Part shown: positions 1-7,987 of the stretch, in pieces | How the letters are laid out: each line of letters begins with the position of its first letter | Position numbering within the stretch: the stretch's first letter is position 1 | From: an uncultured Eubacteriales bacterium | Lineage (GTDB): Bacteria > Bacillota > Clostridia > Lachnospirales > CAG-274 | DNA length: 22,101 nt | Direction of reading: 5' to 3' | Assembly (NCBI GenBank): GCA_905201505.1 | Contig: CAJKOJ010000028.1 | Coordinates: 1 to 22,101 of the forward strand | The notes under the pieces: generated by a model | The model's database searches: none | What the model saw: only the letters and a program-made list of their open reading frames with translations | What the model was told of the DNA's origin: nothing | Position numbers and translations under genes: made by a program

Positions 1-3
1 AAA

Positions 4-27
4 CCGCCTGTTAAAAATAACAGGCGG
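4..27 (-). terminator. Intrinsic terminator of gap
   Basis: A perfect 10-bp inverted repeat (ccgcctgtta, loop aaaa, taacaggcgg) lies 30 bases past the gap stop codon. On the minus strand the hairpin is followed by T residues that run to the window edge, so the full length of the U tract cannot be seen. This is a typical Rho-independent terminator for gap. If A-rich sequence on its gap-facing side serves as a U tract on the other strand, it could work both ways, but that side is not a clean U tract. Confidence 0.85.
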
Positions 28-57
28 CAATTTACCAATTAAATATAAATTATATTA

Positions 58-1065
58 TTAGTTTAATTCAGCAAAATACTTGATTGTTCTTACCATCTGG
101 CTAGTATAAGAATTTTCATTGTCATACCAAGAAACAACCTGTACTTCATATAAATCATCAGCAATCTTATTTACCATAGTCTGAGTTGAATCAAATAATG
201 AACCATAAGTAATACCGATAATATCTGAAGATACAATTTCATCTTCATTGTAACCAAAAGAAGCTGAAGAAGCGTCCTTCATAGCTGCATTAATTCCATC
301 AACAGTTACATCCTTACCCTTAACTACAGCTGTAAGAATAGTAGTTGAACCAGTAGGAACAGGAACTCTCTGAGCAGAACCAATTAACTTACCGTTAAGT
401 TCAGGAATAACTAAACCGATAGCCTTAGCTGCACCTGTAGAGTTAGGAACGATATTAACAGCAGCTGCACGAGATCTTCTTAAATCACCTTTTCTCTGAG
501 GACCATCAAGTGTCATCTGATCACCTGTATAAGCATGAATAGTAGACATAATACCTGCCTGAATTGGTGCATAATCATTAAGAGCCTTAGCCATAGGAGC
601 TAAGCAGTTAGTTGTACAAGAAGCAGCAGAGATAATCTTATCATCAGCTGTTAATGTATTCTCGTTTACGCTGAAAACGATAGTTGGTAAATCATTACCT
701 GCTGGTGCAGAAATAACAACCTTCTTAGCACCTGCTGTAATATGAGCAGAAGCCTTATCCTTAGATGTATAGAAACCTGTACATTCAAGTACAACATCTA
801 CATCTAACTGACCCCAAGGAAGCTTAGAAGCGTCAGCTTCTTTGTAGATTTCAATTTCCTTGCCGTTTACTACAATAGAAGATTCCTTTGCTTCAACTGT
901 ACCGTCAAATCTACCCTGAGTTGAATCATACTTTAATAAATGAGCTAATACTCTAGGTGCAGTCAAGTCATTGATAGCAACTACTTCATAACCATCAGCA
1001 GCAAACATCTGTCTGAAAGCAAGTCTGCCGATACGACCAAAACCATTAATAGCAACTTTAACCAT
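58..1065 (-). CDS. gap: Glyceraldehyde-3-phosphate dehydrogenase, type I
   Basis: Converts glyceraldehyde 3-phosphate, phosphate and NAD+ to 1,3-bisphosphoglycerate in cytosolic glycolysis. At 335 residues it is the usual length. The N-terminal Rossmann fold shows NGFGRIGR at residues 7-14 and an aspartate at 33 (AINDL), which favours NAD+ over NADP+. The catalytic cysteine is C150 in SAASCTTNC, followed by the family's HAYTGDQ and the SxTGAAKA-type segment near 210. The start is fixed by a strong AGGAGG site about seven bases upstream. It appears to be a single-gene unit, with its own promoter candidate in the 371-base gap before tcdA and a hairpin terminator behind it. No pgk, tpi or cggR gene is visible beside it, although the downstream side is cut by the window edge. 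The identification is secure. Confidence 0.98.
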   Translation of the reverse strand: MVKVAINGFGRIGRLAFRQMFAADGYEVVAINDLTAPRVLAHLLKYDSTQGRFDGTVEAKESSIVVNGKEIEIYKEADASKLPWGQLDVDVVLECTGFYTSKDKASAHITAGAKKVVISAPAGNDLPTIVFSVNENTLTADDKIISAASCTTNCLAPMAKALNDYAPIQAGIMSTIHAYTGDQMTLDGPQRKGDLRRSRAAAVNIVPNSTGAAKAIGLVIPELNGKLIGSAQRVPVPTGSTTILTAVVKGKDVTVDGINAAMKDASSASFGYNEDEIVSSDIIGITYGSLFDSTQTMVNKIADDLYEVQVVSWYDNENSYTSQMVRTIKYFAELN

Positions 1066-1098
1066 TTTTGTTTCCTCCTAAAAATAAAATTAGAAATT

Positions 1099-1121
1099 GT
1101 AAAACCACTTATTAGTTTTAC
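1099..1121 (-). other. Possible hairpin in the gap 5' leader
   Basis: GTAAAAC and GTTTTAC form a 7-bp inverted repeat with a 9-base loop, about 34 bases upstream of the gap start and within the transcript predicted from the -10 at 1185. It may stabilise the abundant gap mRNA. A chance match is also plausible in such AT-rich DNA. Confidence 0.3.
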
Positions 1122-1184
1122 CATAGTATGTTATAAATATAACAATCTTTTATAACTATTACATTATAACATCAACTGCATATT

Positions 1185-1213
1185 ATTATATCACAAATTT
1201 CCTCATCTTTAAA
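1185..1213 (-). promoter_or_regulatory. Candidate gap promoter
   Basis: On the minus strand there is a perfect TATAAT -10 (1185-1190) with the extended TG one base upstream (TGATATAAT). A weak -35, TTTAAA (1208-1213), lies 17 bases away. The predicted leader of about 110 bases would include the hairpin at 1099-1121. The remainder of the 371-base gap up to tcdA (1214-1436) is AT-rich, and I see no gene or clear terminator for tcdA there. Confidence 0.5.
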
Positions 1214-1436
1214 CAATTTTTTTTAAAATTGACGTAAATTTTTAACATTTATCTATTTGTCACAATTTTTATTAACCAACAAAACTTAAATTATACAAAA
1301 TATACCATTATTTTTTGTGTAAAAAATGGACATAAAAAACTATAACTTAATTAAATAAATCAATTTTCTATATTGCACCTTATAATTATATCCAAAAAAC
1401 AAAATGTTATTCTATATAAATTAACTCAATACTTTT

Positions 1437-2147
1437 TTAATTCCTATTACCTGTAATACTCTTTATGACCTCTCCCCCTATTATAAGCCCTGCCACACTT
1501 GGTACAAAGCTTACACTCCCTGGAGTTCTTCTCTTATTTGTTTCTTCTATACTTTCAAGAGGAGTTATAGGTTCTTCATTGCTATAGCACACCTTCAACT
1601 CTTTTATTCCCCGTGCTTTTAGCTCCTTTCTCATTACTTTAGCTAAAGGACAGACAGTAGTTTTATATATATCTGTAATTTCAAGCCTTGTGGGGTCAAG
1701 CTTATTTCCAGTTCCCATACTGCTTATTACAGGAATATTTAATTCCTGACACCTCATTATAATTGCAATTTTTGCAGTTACAGTATCCACAGCATCAATG
1801 CAATAATCATATTTTTCATTTAAGACCTCATTTATATTGTCATATAATATAAACTCGTTTACACATTTAACATTACATTCATTATTTATGTCCTTTATTC
1901 TTTCAGCCATAACCTCTGTCTTTATTTTCCCTATAGTAGAATTAAGAGCAATAATTTGCCTGTTTATATTTGTCACAGACACACAGTCATTGTCTACAAG
2001 TGTAATATTGCCTATACCTGCTCTTGCTGCAGCTTCAGCCACAAAAGAACCTACACCTCCCACACCAAATATTATTATTTTTGATCCTTTTAACTTATCA
2101 ATTGCAGAATTGCCTAAAAGCATTCTTGTTCTTTCATACCAGTTCAT
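1437..2147 (-). CDS. tcdA: tRNA threonylcarbamoyladenosine dehydratase (ThiF/E1-like)
   Basis: An ATP-dependent E1-like enzyme that dehydrates t6A at position 37 of ANN-decoding tRNAs to the cyclic form ct6A. The 236-residue protein shows the nucleotide-binding GVGGVGS at 28-34, followed by the family's ITLVDND and the VTNINRQ stretch (about 58-64). A further ThiF-like segment reads CIDAVDTVTAK near 116-126. It begins with the WYERTRMLLG-type N-terminus usual for TcdA/YgdL rather than ThiF or MoeB, and it lacks a rhodanese or ThiS partner nearby. A GAGGTGA ribosome binding site sits six bases before the ATG. It is divergent from metY with a short shared promoter region. The t6A synthesis genes tsaE and tsaB lie about 12 kb away in this window, consistent with its substrate being made. 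I see no terminator behind it. Confidence 0.9.
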   Translation of the reverse strand: MNWYERTRMLLGNSAIDKLKGSKIIIFGVGGVGSFVAEAAARAGIGNITLVDNDCVSVTNINRQIIALNSTIGKIKTEVMAERIKDINNECNVKCVNEFILYDNINEVLNEKYDYCIDAVDTVTAKIAIIMRCQELNIPVISSMGTGNKLDPTRLEITDIYKTTVCPLAKVMRKELKARGIKELKVCYSNEEPITPLESIEETNKRRTPGSVSFVPSVAGLIIGGEVIKSITGNRN

Positions 2148-2168
2148 AAATTTTCACCTCATAAAATT

Positions 2169-2195
2169 AGTATATCACATAACTGCTTATTGCAA
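2169..2195 (-). promoter_or_regulatory. Candidate tcdA promoter
   Basis: On the minus strand TATACT (2169-2174) carries an extended -10 TG (TGATATACT). The best upstream hexamer is the palindrome TTGCAA at 2190-2195, with a short 15-base spacer. Alternatively, the extended -10 acts with little -35 contribution. The predicted transcript would start about 15 bases before the tcdA ATG, just enough to include its ribosome binding site. Confidence 0.45.
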
Positions 2196-2218
2196 AAGGA
2201 AAAATATTGTGGTAAGAT
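2190..2218 (+). promoter_or_regulatory. Candidate metY promoter
   Basis: TTGCAA (2190-2195), a 17-base spacer and TAAGAT (2213-2218) form a SigA-like promoter. Transcription would begin near 2225, giving a leader of about 35 bases before the chosen metY start. That leaves no room for an S-box, T-box or other large riboswitch, so methionine or cysteine control, if any, would have to act through a protein operator here. The -35 is palindromic and may be shared with the divergent tcdA promoter. Confidence 0.5.
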
Positions 2219-2259
2219 AATGTAAATATATATAAATGAAAATTTTCGGAGGTAATAAA

Positions 2260-3528
2260 ATGAAAATTGAAACAAAATGTATTCAGTCAGGCTATACTCC
2301 AAAGGATGGAGAACCAAGAGTATTGCCTATAGTTCAGAGCACTACATATAAATATGAATCAACACAGACAATGGGTGATTTATTTGACTTGCAAAAGGAT
2401 GGTTTTTTTTACACAAGATTAGCAAATCCTACAGCTGATGCCGTTGAGAAGAAAATTGCAGATCTTGAAGGCGGTGTCAGTGCACTGCTTACATCAGCCG
2501 GTCAGGCAGCTTCACTTATTTCTATTATGAATATTTGTCAGGCAGGAGACCATATTTTAAGTTCAACTACTATATACGGCGGTACCTTTAATCTTCTTTC
2601 TGTTACACTGAAGAAATTTGGTATTGATGTAACATTTGTTGACCCTGAAGCAAGTTTAGATGAACTTCAGAAATTAGTTAAACCAAACACAAAAATTATT
2701 TTTGGCGAAACTCTTGCAAACCCCGCTTTAAAGGTGCTTGATATTGCAAAATTTGCATCACTTGCCCACAGCAACAATATACCTCTTATTATTGACAATA
2801 CTTTCCCTACACCTATTCTTTGCAGACCTATAGAATTTGGTGCAGATATTGTTATTCACTCAACTTCAAAATATATGGACGGTCATGCAGTAACACTGGG
2901 AGGCGTTATTGTTGACAGCGGTAAGTTCGACTGGGCAGCAAGCGGTAAATTTCCTGAAATGACAACACCTGATGAAAGCTACCACGGTGTTGTTTACACA
3001 GAGCATTTTGGTAAATCTGCATACATAGCAAAGGCAAGAGTTCAGTTAATGAGAGATTTAGGTTCAACCCCTTCTCCTATGAATGCTTTTCTCCTTAATT
3101 TAGGACTTGAAACTCTCCATTTAAGAATGGAAAGACATAGCTCAAATGCTTTAAAAGTTGCAGAATATCTTGAAAATAACGATAAAATTGCATGGGTAAG
3201 TTATCCCGGTTTAAAATCAAGTTCTGATTACAATCTTGCCAAGAAATATTTACCTAACGGGTGCAGCGGTGTCATTGCCTTCGGACCTAAAGGCGGCAGA
3301 GAAGCCTCTGTTAAATTAATGGATAGTCTTAAACTTGCAAACATTGTTTGTCACGTTGCTGATGCCAGAACAGGTGTACTTCATCCTGCATCTTCTACAC
3401 ATAGACAGCTTACAGACCAACAGCTTGTAGACTGCGGTGTTAAGCCTGAGCTTATAAGAATGTCTGTAGGTATTGAAAACGCAGATGATATTATTGCTGA
3501 TCTTGAACAAGCTATTAATAATATTTAA
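2260..3528 (+). CDS. metY: O-acetylhomoserine sulfhydrylase (MetY-type, PLP enzyme)
   Basis: A cytosolic PLP enzyme of the Cys/Met-metabolism family that replaces the acetyl group of O-acetylhomoserine with sulfide or methanethiol to give homocysteine or methionine. I start it at 2260 (422 residues) because GGAGG lies eight bases upstream. The in-frame ATG at 2236 has no such site and would fall almost at the predicted transcript start. The PLP lysine is K204 in IHSTSKYMDGH. The cofactor phosphate and substrate segment YTRLANPTADAVEKKIADLEGG begins at residue 51, with the aspartate of IIDNTF near 179. The length and the long insertion around 210-260 fit MetY (about 425 residues) rather than the shorter MetB/MetC enzymes (about 380). 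It stands alone upstream of dus. Confidence 0.93.
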   Translation: MKIETKCIQSGYTPKDGEPRVLPIVQSTTYKYESTQTMGDLFDLQKDGFFYTRLANPTADAVEKKIADLEGGVSALLTSAGQAASLISIMNICQAGDHILSSTTIYGGTFNLLSVTLKKFGIDVTFVDPEASLDELQKLVKPNTKIIFGETLANPALKVLDIAKFASLAHSNNIPLIIDNTFPTPILCRPIEFGADIVIHSTSKYMDGHAVTLGGVIVDSGKFDWAASGKFPEMTTPDESYHGVVYTEHFGKSAYIAKARVQLMRDLGSTPSPMNAFLLNLGLETLHLRMERHSSNALKVAEYLENNDKIAWVSYPGLKSSSDYNLAKKYLPNGCSGVIAFGPKGGREASVKLMDSLKLANIVCHVADARTGVLHPASSTHRQLTDQQLVDCGVKPELIRMSVGIENADDIIADLEQAINNI

Positions 3529-3542
3529 TTTATAAACATATA

Positions 3543-3603
3543 GGGGCTGAGGTGAAGTAACTTTTTAAGTTAGTTTACTGTCAGCTCCTTTACATCTAAG
3601 GAG
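3543..3603 (+). promoter_or_regulatory. Two mutually exclusive hairpins in the metY-dus junction
   Basis: GGGGCTGA (3543-3550) can pair with TCAGCTCC (3581-3588), with one G-U pair and a second short stem AGTAA/TTACT inside. Alternatively CTCCTT (3585-3590) can pair perfectly with AAGGAG (3598-3603), the ribosome binding site of dus, across a 7-base loop. Both structures need bases 3585-3588, so only one can form at a time. This looks like a simple translational switch or insulator for dus. A weak metY terminator is the other reading, but there is no U tract after the first hairpin. The arrangement is visible in the sequence; the function is inferred. Confidence 0.5.
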
Positions 3604-3610
3604 TATCTGT

Positions 3611-4546
3611 ATGAATATATATCTTGCACCCTTGGAGGGTATAACAAACAATATTTTCAGATCCGCTCAGTACAAATATTTTGGCGGTGTCGATAAATAC
3701 TTTACCCCTTTTATTACCCCTACTGACAACGGCAGACTGAGCACAAAAATTACTCGTGATATTCTTCCTGATAACAATAAAGGACAGCTTCTTATCCCTC
3801 AAATTCTCACTAATTCATCAGAGGGATTTTTAACAATGTGCAAAACTTTAAACAGCTGCGGATATACTGAATTTAATTTAAATCTTGGCTGTCCCTCAGG
3901 TACTGTTGTATCTAAAGGCAGAGGAGCAGGTTTTTTATCATATACTGACAAACTTGAAATTTTTTTAGACGAAATATTTAAAAGTGATTTTAAAATTTCA
4001 ATAAAAACAAGAATTGGACTTACTTCTCCTGATGAGTTTTATAAACTTCTTGAAATATATAATAAATATCCTCTCACTGAGCTTATTATTCATCCCCGGA
4101 CAAGACAGGATATGTACAACAATAAGCCAAATTGGGAAATATACAAATATGCCTATGAAAATACAAATCATAAACTTTGCTATAATGGAAACATTTTTAC
4201 TTTTTCAGATTATATAGAATTTAATAAAGCCTTTCCAAATACAGAAAATATAATGCTTGGCAGAGGAATTGTAACAAATCCTGCCCTGCCGCTAATTATA
4301 AAAAATACAGGTGAACTTACACTAGAAAGCCTTAAGGCATTTTATAAAGAAATTTATACCGAATATGAAAATATACTTTCAGGTTCAGTACCTTTGCTTC
4401 ATAAAATGAAAGAGCTTACACTATATTTAGCTGAACTTTTTAATGATAATACAAAGATTGTGAAAAAAATAAAAAAAGCAAAGAACATAAGAGATTTTAA
4501 TTCAGCTGTTGCTGAACTTTTTTCCTCTTATGAACTCAAAAAATAA
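3611..4546 (+). CDS. tRNA-dihydrouridine synthase
   Basis: A flavin-dependent enzyme that reduces specific uridines in tRNA to dihydrouridine. The 311-residue TIM-barrel protein begins with the Dus signature LAPLEGITN. It carries the catalytic cysteine C94 in NLNLGCPSG, then the SKGRGAGF loop. The flavin- and tRNA-contacting segments IKTRIG (about 137-142) and IIHPRTR (about 157-163) and the phosphate-binding MLGRGIVTNP follow. A short helical domain after about residue 235 completes it. It is somewhat short and divergent next to DusB of Bacillus (about 330), so I do not assign a subtype. AAGGAG lies eight bases upstream of the ATG and can be hidden in a hairpin with CTCCTT. It has no obvious promoter of its own and probably reads through from metY. 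Confidence 0.92.
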   Translation: MNIYLAPLEGITNNIFRSAQYKYFGGVDKYFTPFITPTDNGRLSTKITRDILPDNNKGQLLIPQILTNSSEGFLTMCKTLNSCGYTEFNLNLGCPSGTVVSKGRGAGFLSYTDKLEIFLDEIFKSDFKISIKTRIGLTSPDEFYKLLEIYNKYPLTELIIHPRTRQDMYNNKPNWEIYKYAYENTNHKLCYNGNIFTFSDYIEFNKAFPNTENIMLGRGIVTNPALPLIIKNTGELTLESLKAFYKEIYTEYENILSGSVPLLHKMKELTLYLAELFNDNTKIVKKIKKAKNIRDFNSAVAELFSSYELKK

Positions 4547-4580
4547 ATGCCTGGGTATAAAAACCCCGGCATTTATTTTA
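4539..4580. terminator. Bidirectional intrinsic terminator between dus and gatB
   Basis: AAATAAATGCC-T-GGG and CCC-C-GGCATTTATTT form a stem with a single mismatch and an 8-base AT loop, and the outer arms provide A/T tracts on both sides. The dus stop codon lies inside the left arm, and the gatB stop lies seven bases beyond the right arm. The element is placed to end both convergent transcripts. Confidence 0.85.
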
Positions 4581-4586
4581 ATAAAA

Positions 4587-6023
4587 TTATAAAATTTCTT
4601 TTAACTTTTCATCAAGTATATTGTTTACGGTCTGTGGATTAGCTTTACCCTTTAATGCCTTCATAGTCTGACCTACAAGGAATCCTCTTGCCTTTGCCTT
4701 TCCTCCCTTTAAGTCCTCAATGGACTTAGGATTATCAGCAATAACCTTAGCAACAATTTCCTCAACCAGCTTACTGTCATCAACCATAGTAAGGTTATGC
4801 TCCTCTACATATTTACCCGGAACAACATTATCTTTAAATACAGCCTCAAATACTTCCTTAGCAGCAGTTCTGTTAATCTTGCCTTCTGCTACAAGTTCAA
4901 TAATATCAGCAATCTTCTGAGGATCCATTTCAACCTCTTCTGCAAGAGTTCCTGTTTCACTCATCAGTCTCATAAGCTCACCCATTACATAGTTGCAAAC
5001 TTCTTTAGGCTTACCGCAAATCTTAGCTGCATCTTCAAATAAATATGCAATCTGTCTTTCAGCAGTAATAACAGATGCATCATATTCTGACAAGCCATAT
5101 TCTGACATATATCTCTTTCTCTTGGCTTCAGGAAGTTCAGGCATATTGTCAACTGTATTCTGTATCCATTCATCACTTATCTCAATAGGAAGAAGGTCAG
5201 GTTCAGGGAAATATCTATAATCCTGAGCATTTTCCTTACTTCTCATTGCAAAGCTGGCATCCTTATTATCATCCCATCTTCTTGTTTCCTGAGTTACAAC
5301 ACCGCCGTGTTCCAAAATATCAATCTGTCTCTGAGCTTCATAATTTATAGCCTTGTATATAGCCTTAAATGAGTTCATATTTTTCATTTCTGTACGAGTA
5401 CCAAGTCTTGTTGAGCCCATAGGCATTACAGAAATATTTACATCGGCTCTCATTGAACCTTCCTGCATCTTACAGTCAGATACACCAAGATACATCATAG
5501 TTTCCCTTAACTTAGTAAGGTATGCTATAACTTCATCAGCACTTCTGAAATCAGGCTCAGAAACTATTTCAAGAAGAGGCACACCGCATCTGTTATAATC
5601 AACAAGAGTACAGTCATCCCAAGGGTCGTGCACCAGCTTACCGGCATCTTCCTCCATATGAATTTCATGTATACCAATATACTTCTTTTCACCATCTACT
5701 TCAATTTCAACTTTACCGTTTCTGCATATAGGCAAGTATAACTGGCTCACCTGATAAGCCTTTGGAAGGTCAGGATAGAAATAATTTTTTCTGTCAAATT
5801 TATTATATCTTGTAATTTCGCAGTTAGTAGCAAGGCCTGCTCTTATAGCAAAATCAACAACCTTTTTATTTAACACAGGAAGTACTCCCGGCATACCTGA
5901 ACACACAGGACAAACATGTGTATTAGGCTCACCGCCGAAATCAGTTGTACAACTGCAAAAAATCTTTGACTTAGTAGATAATTCAACATGAACTTCTAAG
6001 CCAACAACCATCTGATAATTCAT
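4587..6023 (-). CDS. gatB: Asp-tRNA(Asn)/Glu-tRNA(Gln) amidotransferase subunit B
   Basis: GatB binds the mischarged tRNA and activates its Asp or Glu side chain with ATP. It then uses ammonia from GatA to form Asn-tRNA(Asn) or Gln-tRNA(Gln). The 478-residue length is typical. The start MNYQMVVGLEVHVEL holds the cradle-domain signature. A zinc site is visible as C23-x-C25 and C38-x-x-C41 (CPVC), and HxxxDAGKL (HMEEDAGKL) is near 142-150. The C-terminal YqeY-like tail domain runs from about 330 to the end. Start and stop are coupled to gatA as TAATG, so the two are probably translationally linked. It is the last gene of the T-box-controlled operon and ends at the shared terminator. Confidence 0.98.
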   Translation of the reverse strand: MNYQMVVGLEVHVELSTKSKIFCSCTTDFGGEPNTHVCPVCSGMPGVLPVLNKKVVDFAIRAGLATNCEITRYNKFDRKNYFYPDLPKAYQVSQLYLPICRNGKVEIEVDGEKKYIGIHEIHMEEDAGKLVHDPWDDCTLVDYNRCGVPLLEIVSEPDFRSADEVIAYLTKLRETMMYLGVSDCKMQEGSMRADVNISVMPMGSTRLGTRTEMKNMNSFKAIYKAINYEAQRQIDILEHGGVVTQETRRWDDNKDASFAMRSKENAQDYRYFPEPDLLPIEISDEWIQNTVDNMPELPEAKRKRYMSEYGLSEYDASVITAERQIAYLFEDAAKICGKPKEVCNYVMGELMRLMSETGTLAEEVEMDPQKIADIIELVAEGKINRTAAKEVFEAVFKDNVVPGKYVEEHNLTMVDDSKLVEEIVAKVIADNPKSIEDLKGGKAKARGFLVGQTMKALKGKANPQTVNNILDEKLKEIL

Positions 6024-7501
6024 TACTTATTTCCTCCTTCCGCCATTTGTGGCTTTTTAGTATGGAAATCTGTTTCCTTTTGGAAAGCATACGCAGCTCT
6101 GACAAGTTTAGGCTCATCAAAGGCATTTCCTATTAACTGCATACCTACCGGCATACCATTTGCACCAAATCCACAAGGGACAGACACAGCAGGAATACCT
6201 GCAAGATTCACAGATACTGTATAAATATCACCTAAATACATTTTAAGCGGGTCAGAAGAATTTTCACCAATTTTATAAGCTGTTGTAGGAGCAACAGGTG
6301 AAAGTATCATATCATACTTTTCAAAAGCTTCATCAAAGCTCTTTTTAACAAGACCTCTTACCTTTAAGCTCTTATTATAATAAGCATCATAATAACCTGA
6401 ACTTAATACAAAGGAGCCAAGCATAATTCTTCTCTTAACCTCCATACCAAAGCCTTCGCTTCTTGAAGTATAGTATACGTCAAGGAGATCTTCACAATCT
6501 CTGTTTCTGTATCCATACTTAATACCATCATATCTTGAAAGATTTGAACTTGCTTCTGCACAAGCCAAAACATAATATGTCGGTATGGCATAATCAACAA
6601 TACCCATTTCAAACTCTTCAATTTCTGCACCCAGCTTCTTTAATGTTTCAGCTGCCTCTAAAACTGGTTTTTTAACATCCTCATCAAGACCATTGCCAAA
6701 ATAATTGGTCGGTATACCAATTTTCATACCCTTCAAATTACCGTCAAAACAAGTTGAAAAATCAAACGCAGGTCTTTTAACTGAAGTTGAATCCTTAGGG
6801 TCATGACCGCTTATTACAGAAAGTACCTCTGCACAATCCTTTATATCTCTTCCCACTGGTCCAATCTGATCGAGAGATGATGCAAAAGCAACAAGACCAA
6901 ATCTTGATACAGCACCATAAGTTGGTTTGATACCGCTCACACCACAGAATGAACAAGGCTGTCTAATGGAACCGCCTGTATCTGACCCAAGAGCATAAGT
7001 TACTTCCTGTGCAGCAACGGCAGCAGCACTTCCGCCTGATGAACCACCTGGAACTCTTTCAGTATCCCATGGATTTCCTGTTGCACCAAAGTATGATGTT
7101 TCAGTAGAACCACCCATAGCAAACTCGTCCATATTTAACTTGCCAACTACAACTGCACCACTTTCTTCAAGCTTTTCTGTAACAGTTGCATTATACGGCG
7201 GCTTAAAATTATGAAGCATTTTAGAACCACAGGTAGTAAGTCTGTCCTTAGTACAAATATTATCCTTAATTCCCATTGGCACGCCTGCTAAAGGTGAAGT
7301 AATTTCACCCTTATCAATTTTAGCCTGAACTTCTTCAGCTTGTTTTAAAGCCTCATCTTCAAATACACTTACAAAAGCATTAACCTTATCTTCCCTTGTT
7401 TTTATATTTAAAAGCATATCCTTAGTTGCCTCAACGGAAGATATTTCCTTGTTTTTTATCATCTGACCTATTTCAAGGGCAGTTTTATTTTTCAATTCCA
7501 T
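6023..7501 (-). CDS. gatA: Asp-tRNA(Asn)/Glu-tRNA(Gln) amidotransferase subunit A
   Basis: GatA is the glutaminase subunit: it releases ammonia from glutamine (or asparagine) and channels it to GatB. The 492-residue protein has the amidase-signature triad K79 (PMGIKDN), S154 (PGGSSGGS) and S178 (SDTGGSIRQP). This is the same numbering I recall for the Staphylococcus enzyme, so the N-terminus is neither extended nor trimmed. The motif GVSGIKPTYGAVSRFG follows, as in the family. An AGGAGG-like site (from the cctccc stretch just upstream) supports the ATG at 7501. It lies 13 bases downstream of gatC, and its stop overlaps the gatB start. Confidence 0.98.
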   Translation of the reverse strand: MELKNKTALEIGQMIKNKEISSVEATKDMLLNIKTREDKVNAFVSVFEDEALKQAEEVQAKIDKGEITSPLAGVPMGIKDNICTKDRLTTCGSKMLHNFKPPYNATVTEKLEESGAVVVGKLNMDEFAMGGSTETSYFGATGNPWDTERVPGGSSGGSAAAVAAQEVTYALGSDTGGSIRQPCSFCGVSGIKPTYGAVSRFGLVAFASSLDQIGPVGRDIKDCAEVLSVISGHDPKDSTSVKRPAFDFSTCFDGNLKGMKIGIPTNYFGNGLDEDVKKPVLEAAETLKKLGAEIEEFEMGIVDYAIPTYYVLACAEASSNLSRYDGIKYGYRNRDCEDLLDVYYTSRSEGFGMEVKRRIMLGSFVLSSGYYDAYYNKSLKVRGLVKKSFDEAFEKYDMILSPVAPTTAYKIGENSSDPLKMYLGDIYTVSVNLAGIPAVSVPCGFGANGMPVGMQLIGNAFDEPKLVRAAYAFQKETDFHTKKPQMAEGGNK

Positions 7502-7514
7502 TATATAAGCCTCC

Positions 7515-7976
7515 CTATTCTACGGTCGTTGGCACCTTAAAGCAGCCATCCTTCTGCTGTGGTGCATTCTTTAATATTAATTCTCTATCAGTTGAATTTT
7601 TAACTTCATCTTCTCTGAAATTATTAGTATAAGGGAATGGATGGCTCATAGCCTCAACATCAGTTGTATCTATTTCATTTAATTTATCAATATAGCCTAA
7701 AATTTCAGTAAGGTCAGCCTTAGCTCTCTCTTCTTCGTCGTGAGAAAGTCTAAGTCTTGATAACTCCTCAAGATATTTTATAAGGCTGTCATCAATACCT
7801 GTTTCAGCTACATTTACAACCTTCTTTTCAGCAGCTGTACTTTCAGTATTTTCACTGTAGCCAATAAGGTCCAAAATCATATCCAATCTTACCTTAACAT
7901 CTTCAAGCATAGCTTCTGTAAGCTCAATGCCTGTGTTTTCAATAAGGCAAGCAATTAACTTTTCCTGAACTGACAT
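7515..7976 (-). CDS. gatC: Amidotransferase subunit C with an N-terminal extension
   Basis: GatC wraps around and stabilises GatA in the GatCAB complex. Residues 61-153 match a complete GatC: DDSLIKYLEELSRLRLS, then the helix containing ILGYIDKLNEIDT, then REDEV, and the C-terminal FKVPTTVE. This part alone has the usual length of about 93 residues. The first 60 residues are extra: a helix-rich segment (about 1-40) and an acidic, alanine- and threonine-rich linker (about 41-58). The upstream ATG is well supported by an AAGGAGGAG site four bases before it, and I see no comparable site at an internal ATG before the GatC domain. The extension therefore seems to be translated. It lies 11 bases after aspS. 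I do not recognise the extension as a known domain. Confidence 0.93.
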   Translation of the reverse strand: MSVQEKLIACLIENTGIELTEAMLEDVKVRLDMILDLIGYSENTESTAAEKKVVNVAETGIDDSLIKYLEELSRLRLSHDEEERAKADLTEILGYIDKLNEIDTTDVEAMSHPFPYTNNFREDEVKNSTDRELILKNAPQQKDGCFKVPTTVE

Positions 7977-7987
7977 ATTACTCCTCC

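Noticed and set aside
1837..2220. Plus-strand open frame of 127 codons opposite tcdA
   Set aside because: It lies antisense within a clear tcdA gene, has no ribosome binding site, and its protein has no recognisable domain.
2236..2259. Upstream ATG for metY adding eight residues
   Set aside because: It has no Shine-Dalgarno sequence, while the ATG at 2260 has GGAGG at a good distance and begins with the usual family N-terminus.
2219..2259. SAM or other sulfur-related riboswitch before metY
   Set aside because: The predicted leader is only about 35 bases, too short for an S-box or T-box, and no conserved element is visible.
3543..3590. Rho-independent terminator after metY
   Set aside because: A stem exists, but it is followed by CTTTACATC rather than a U tract, and the right arm also pairs with the dus ribosome binding site, so a regulatory reading fits better.
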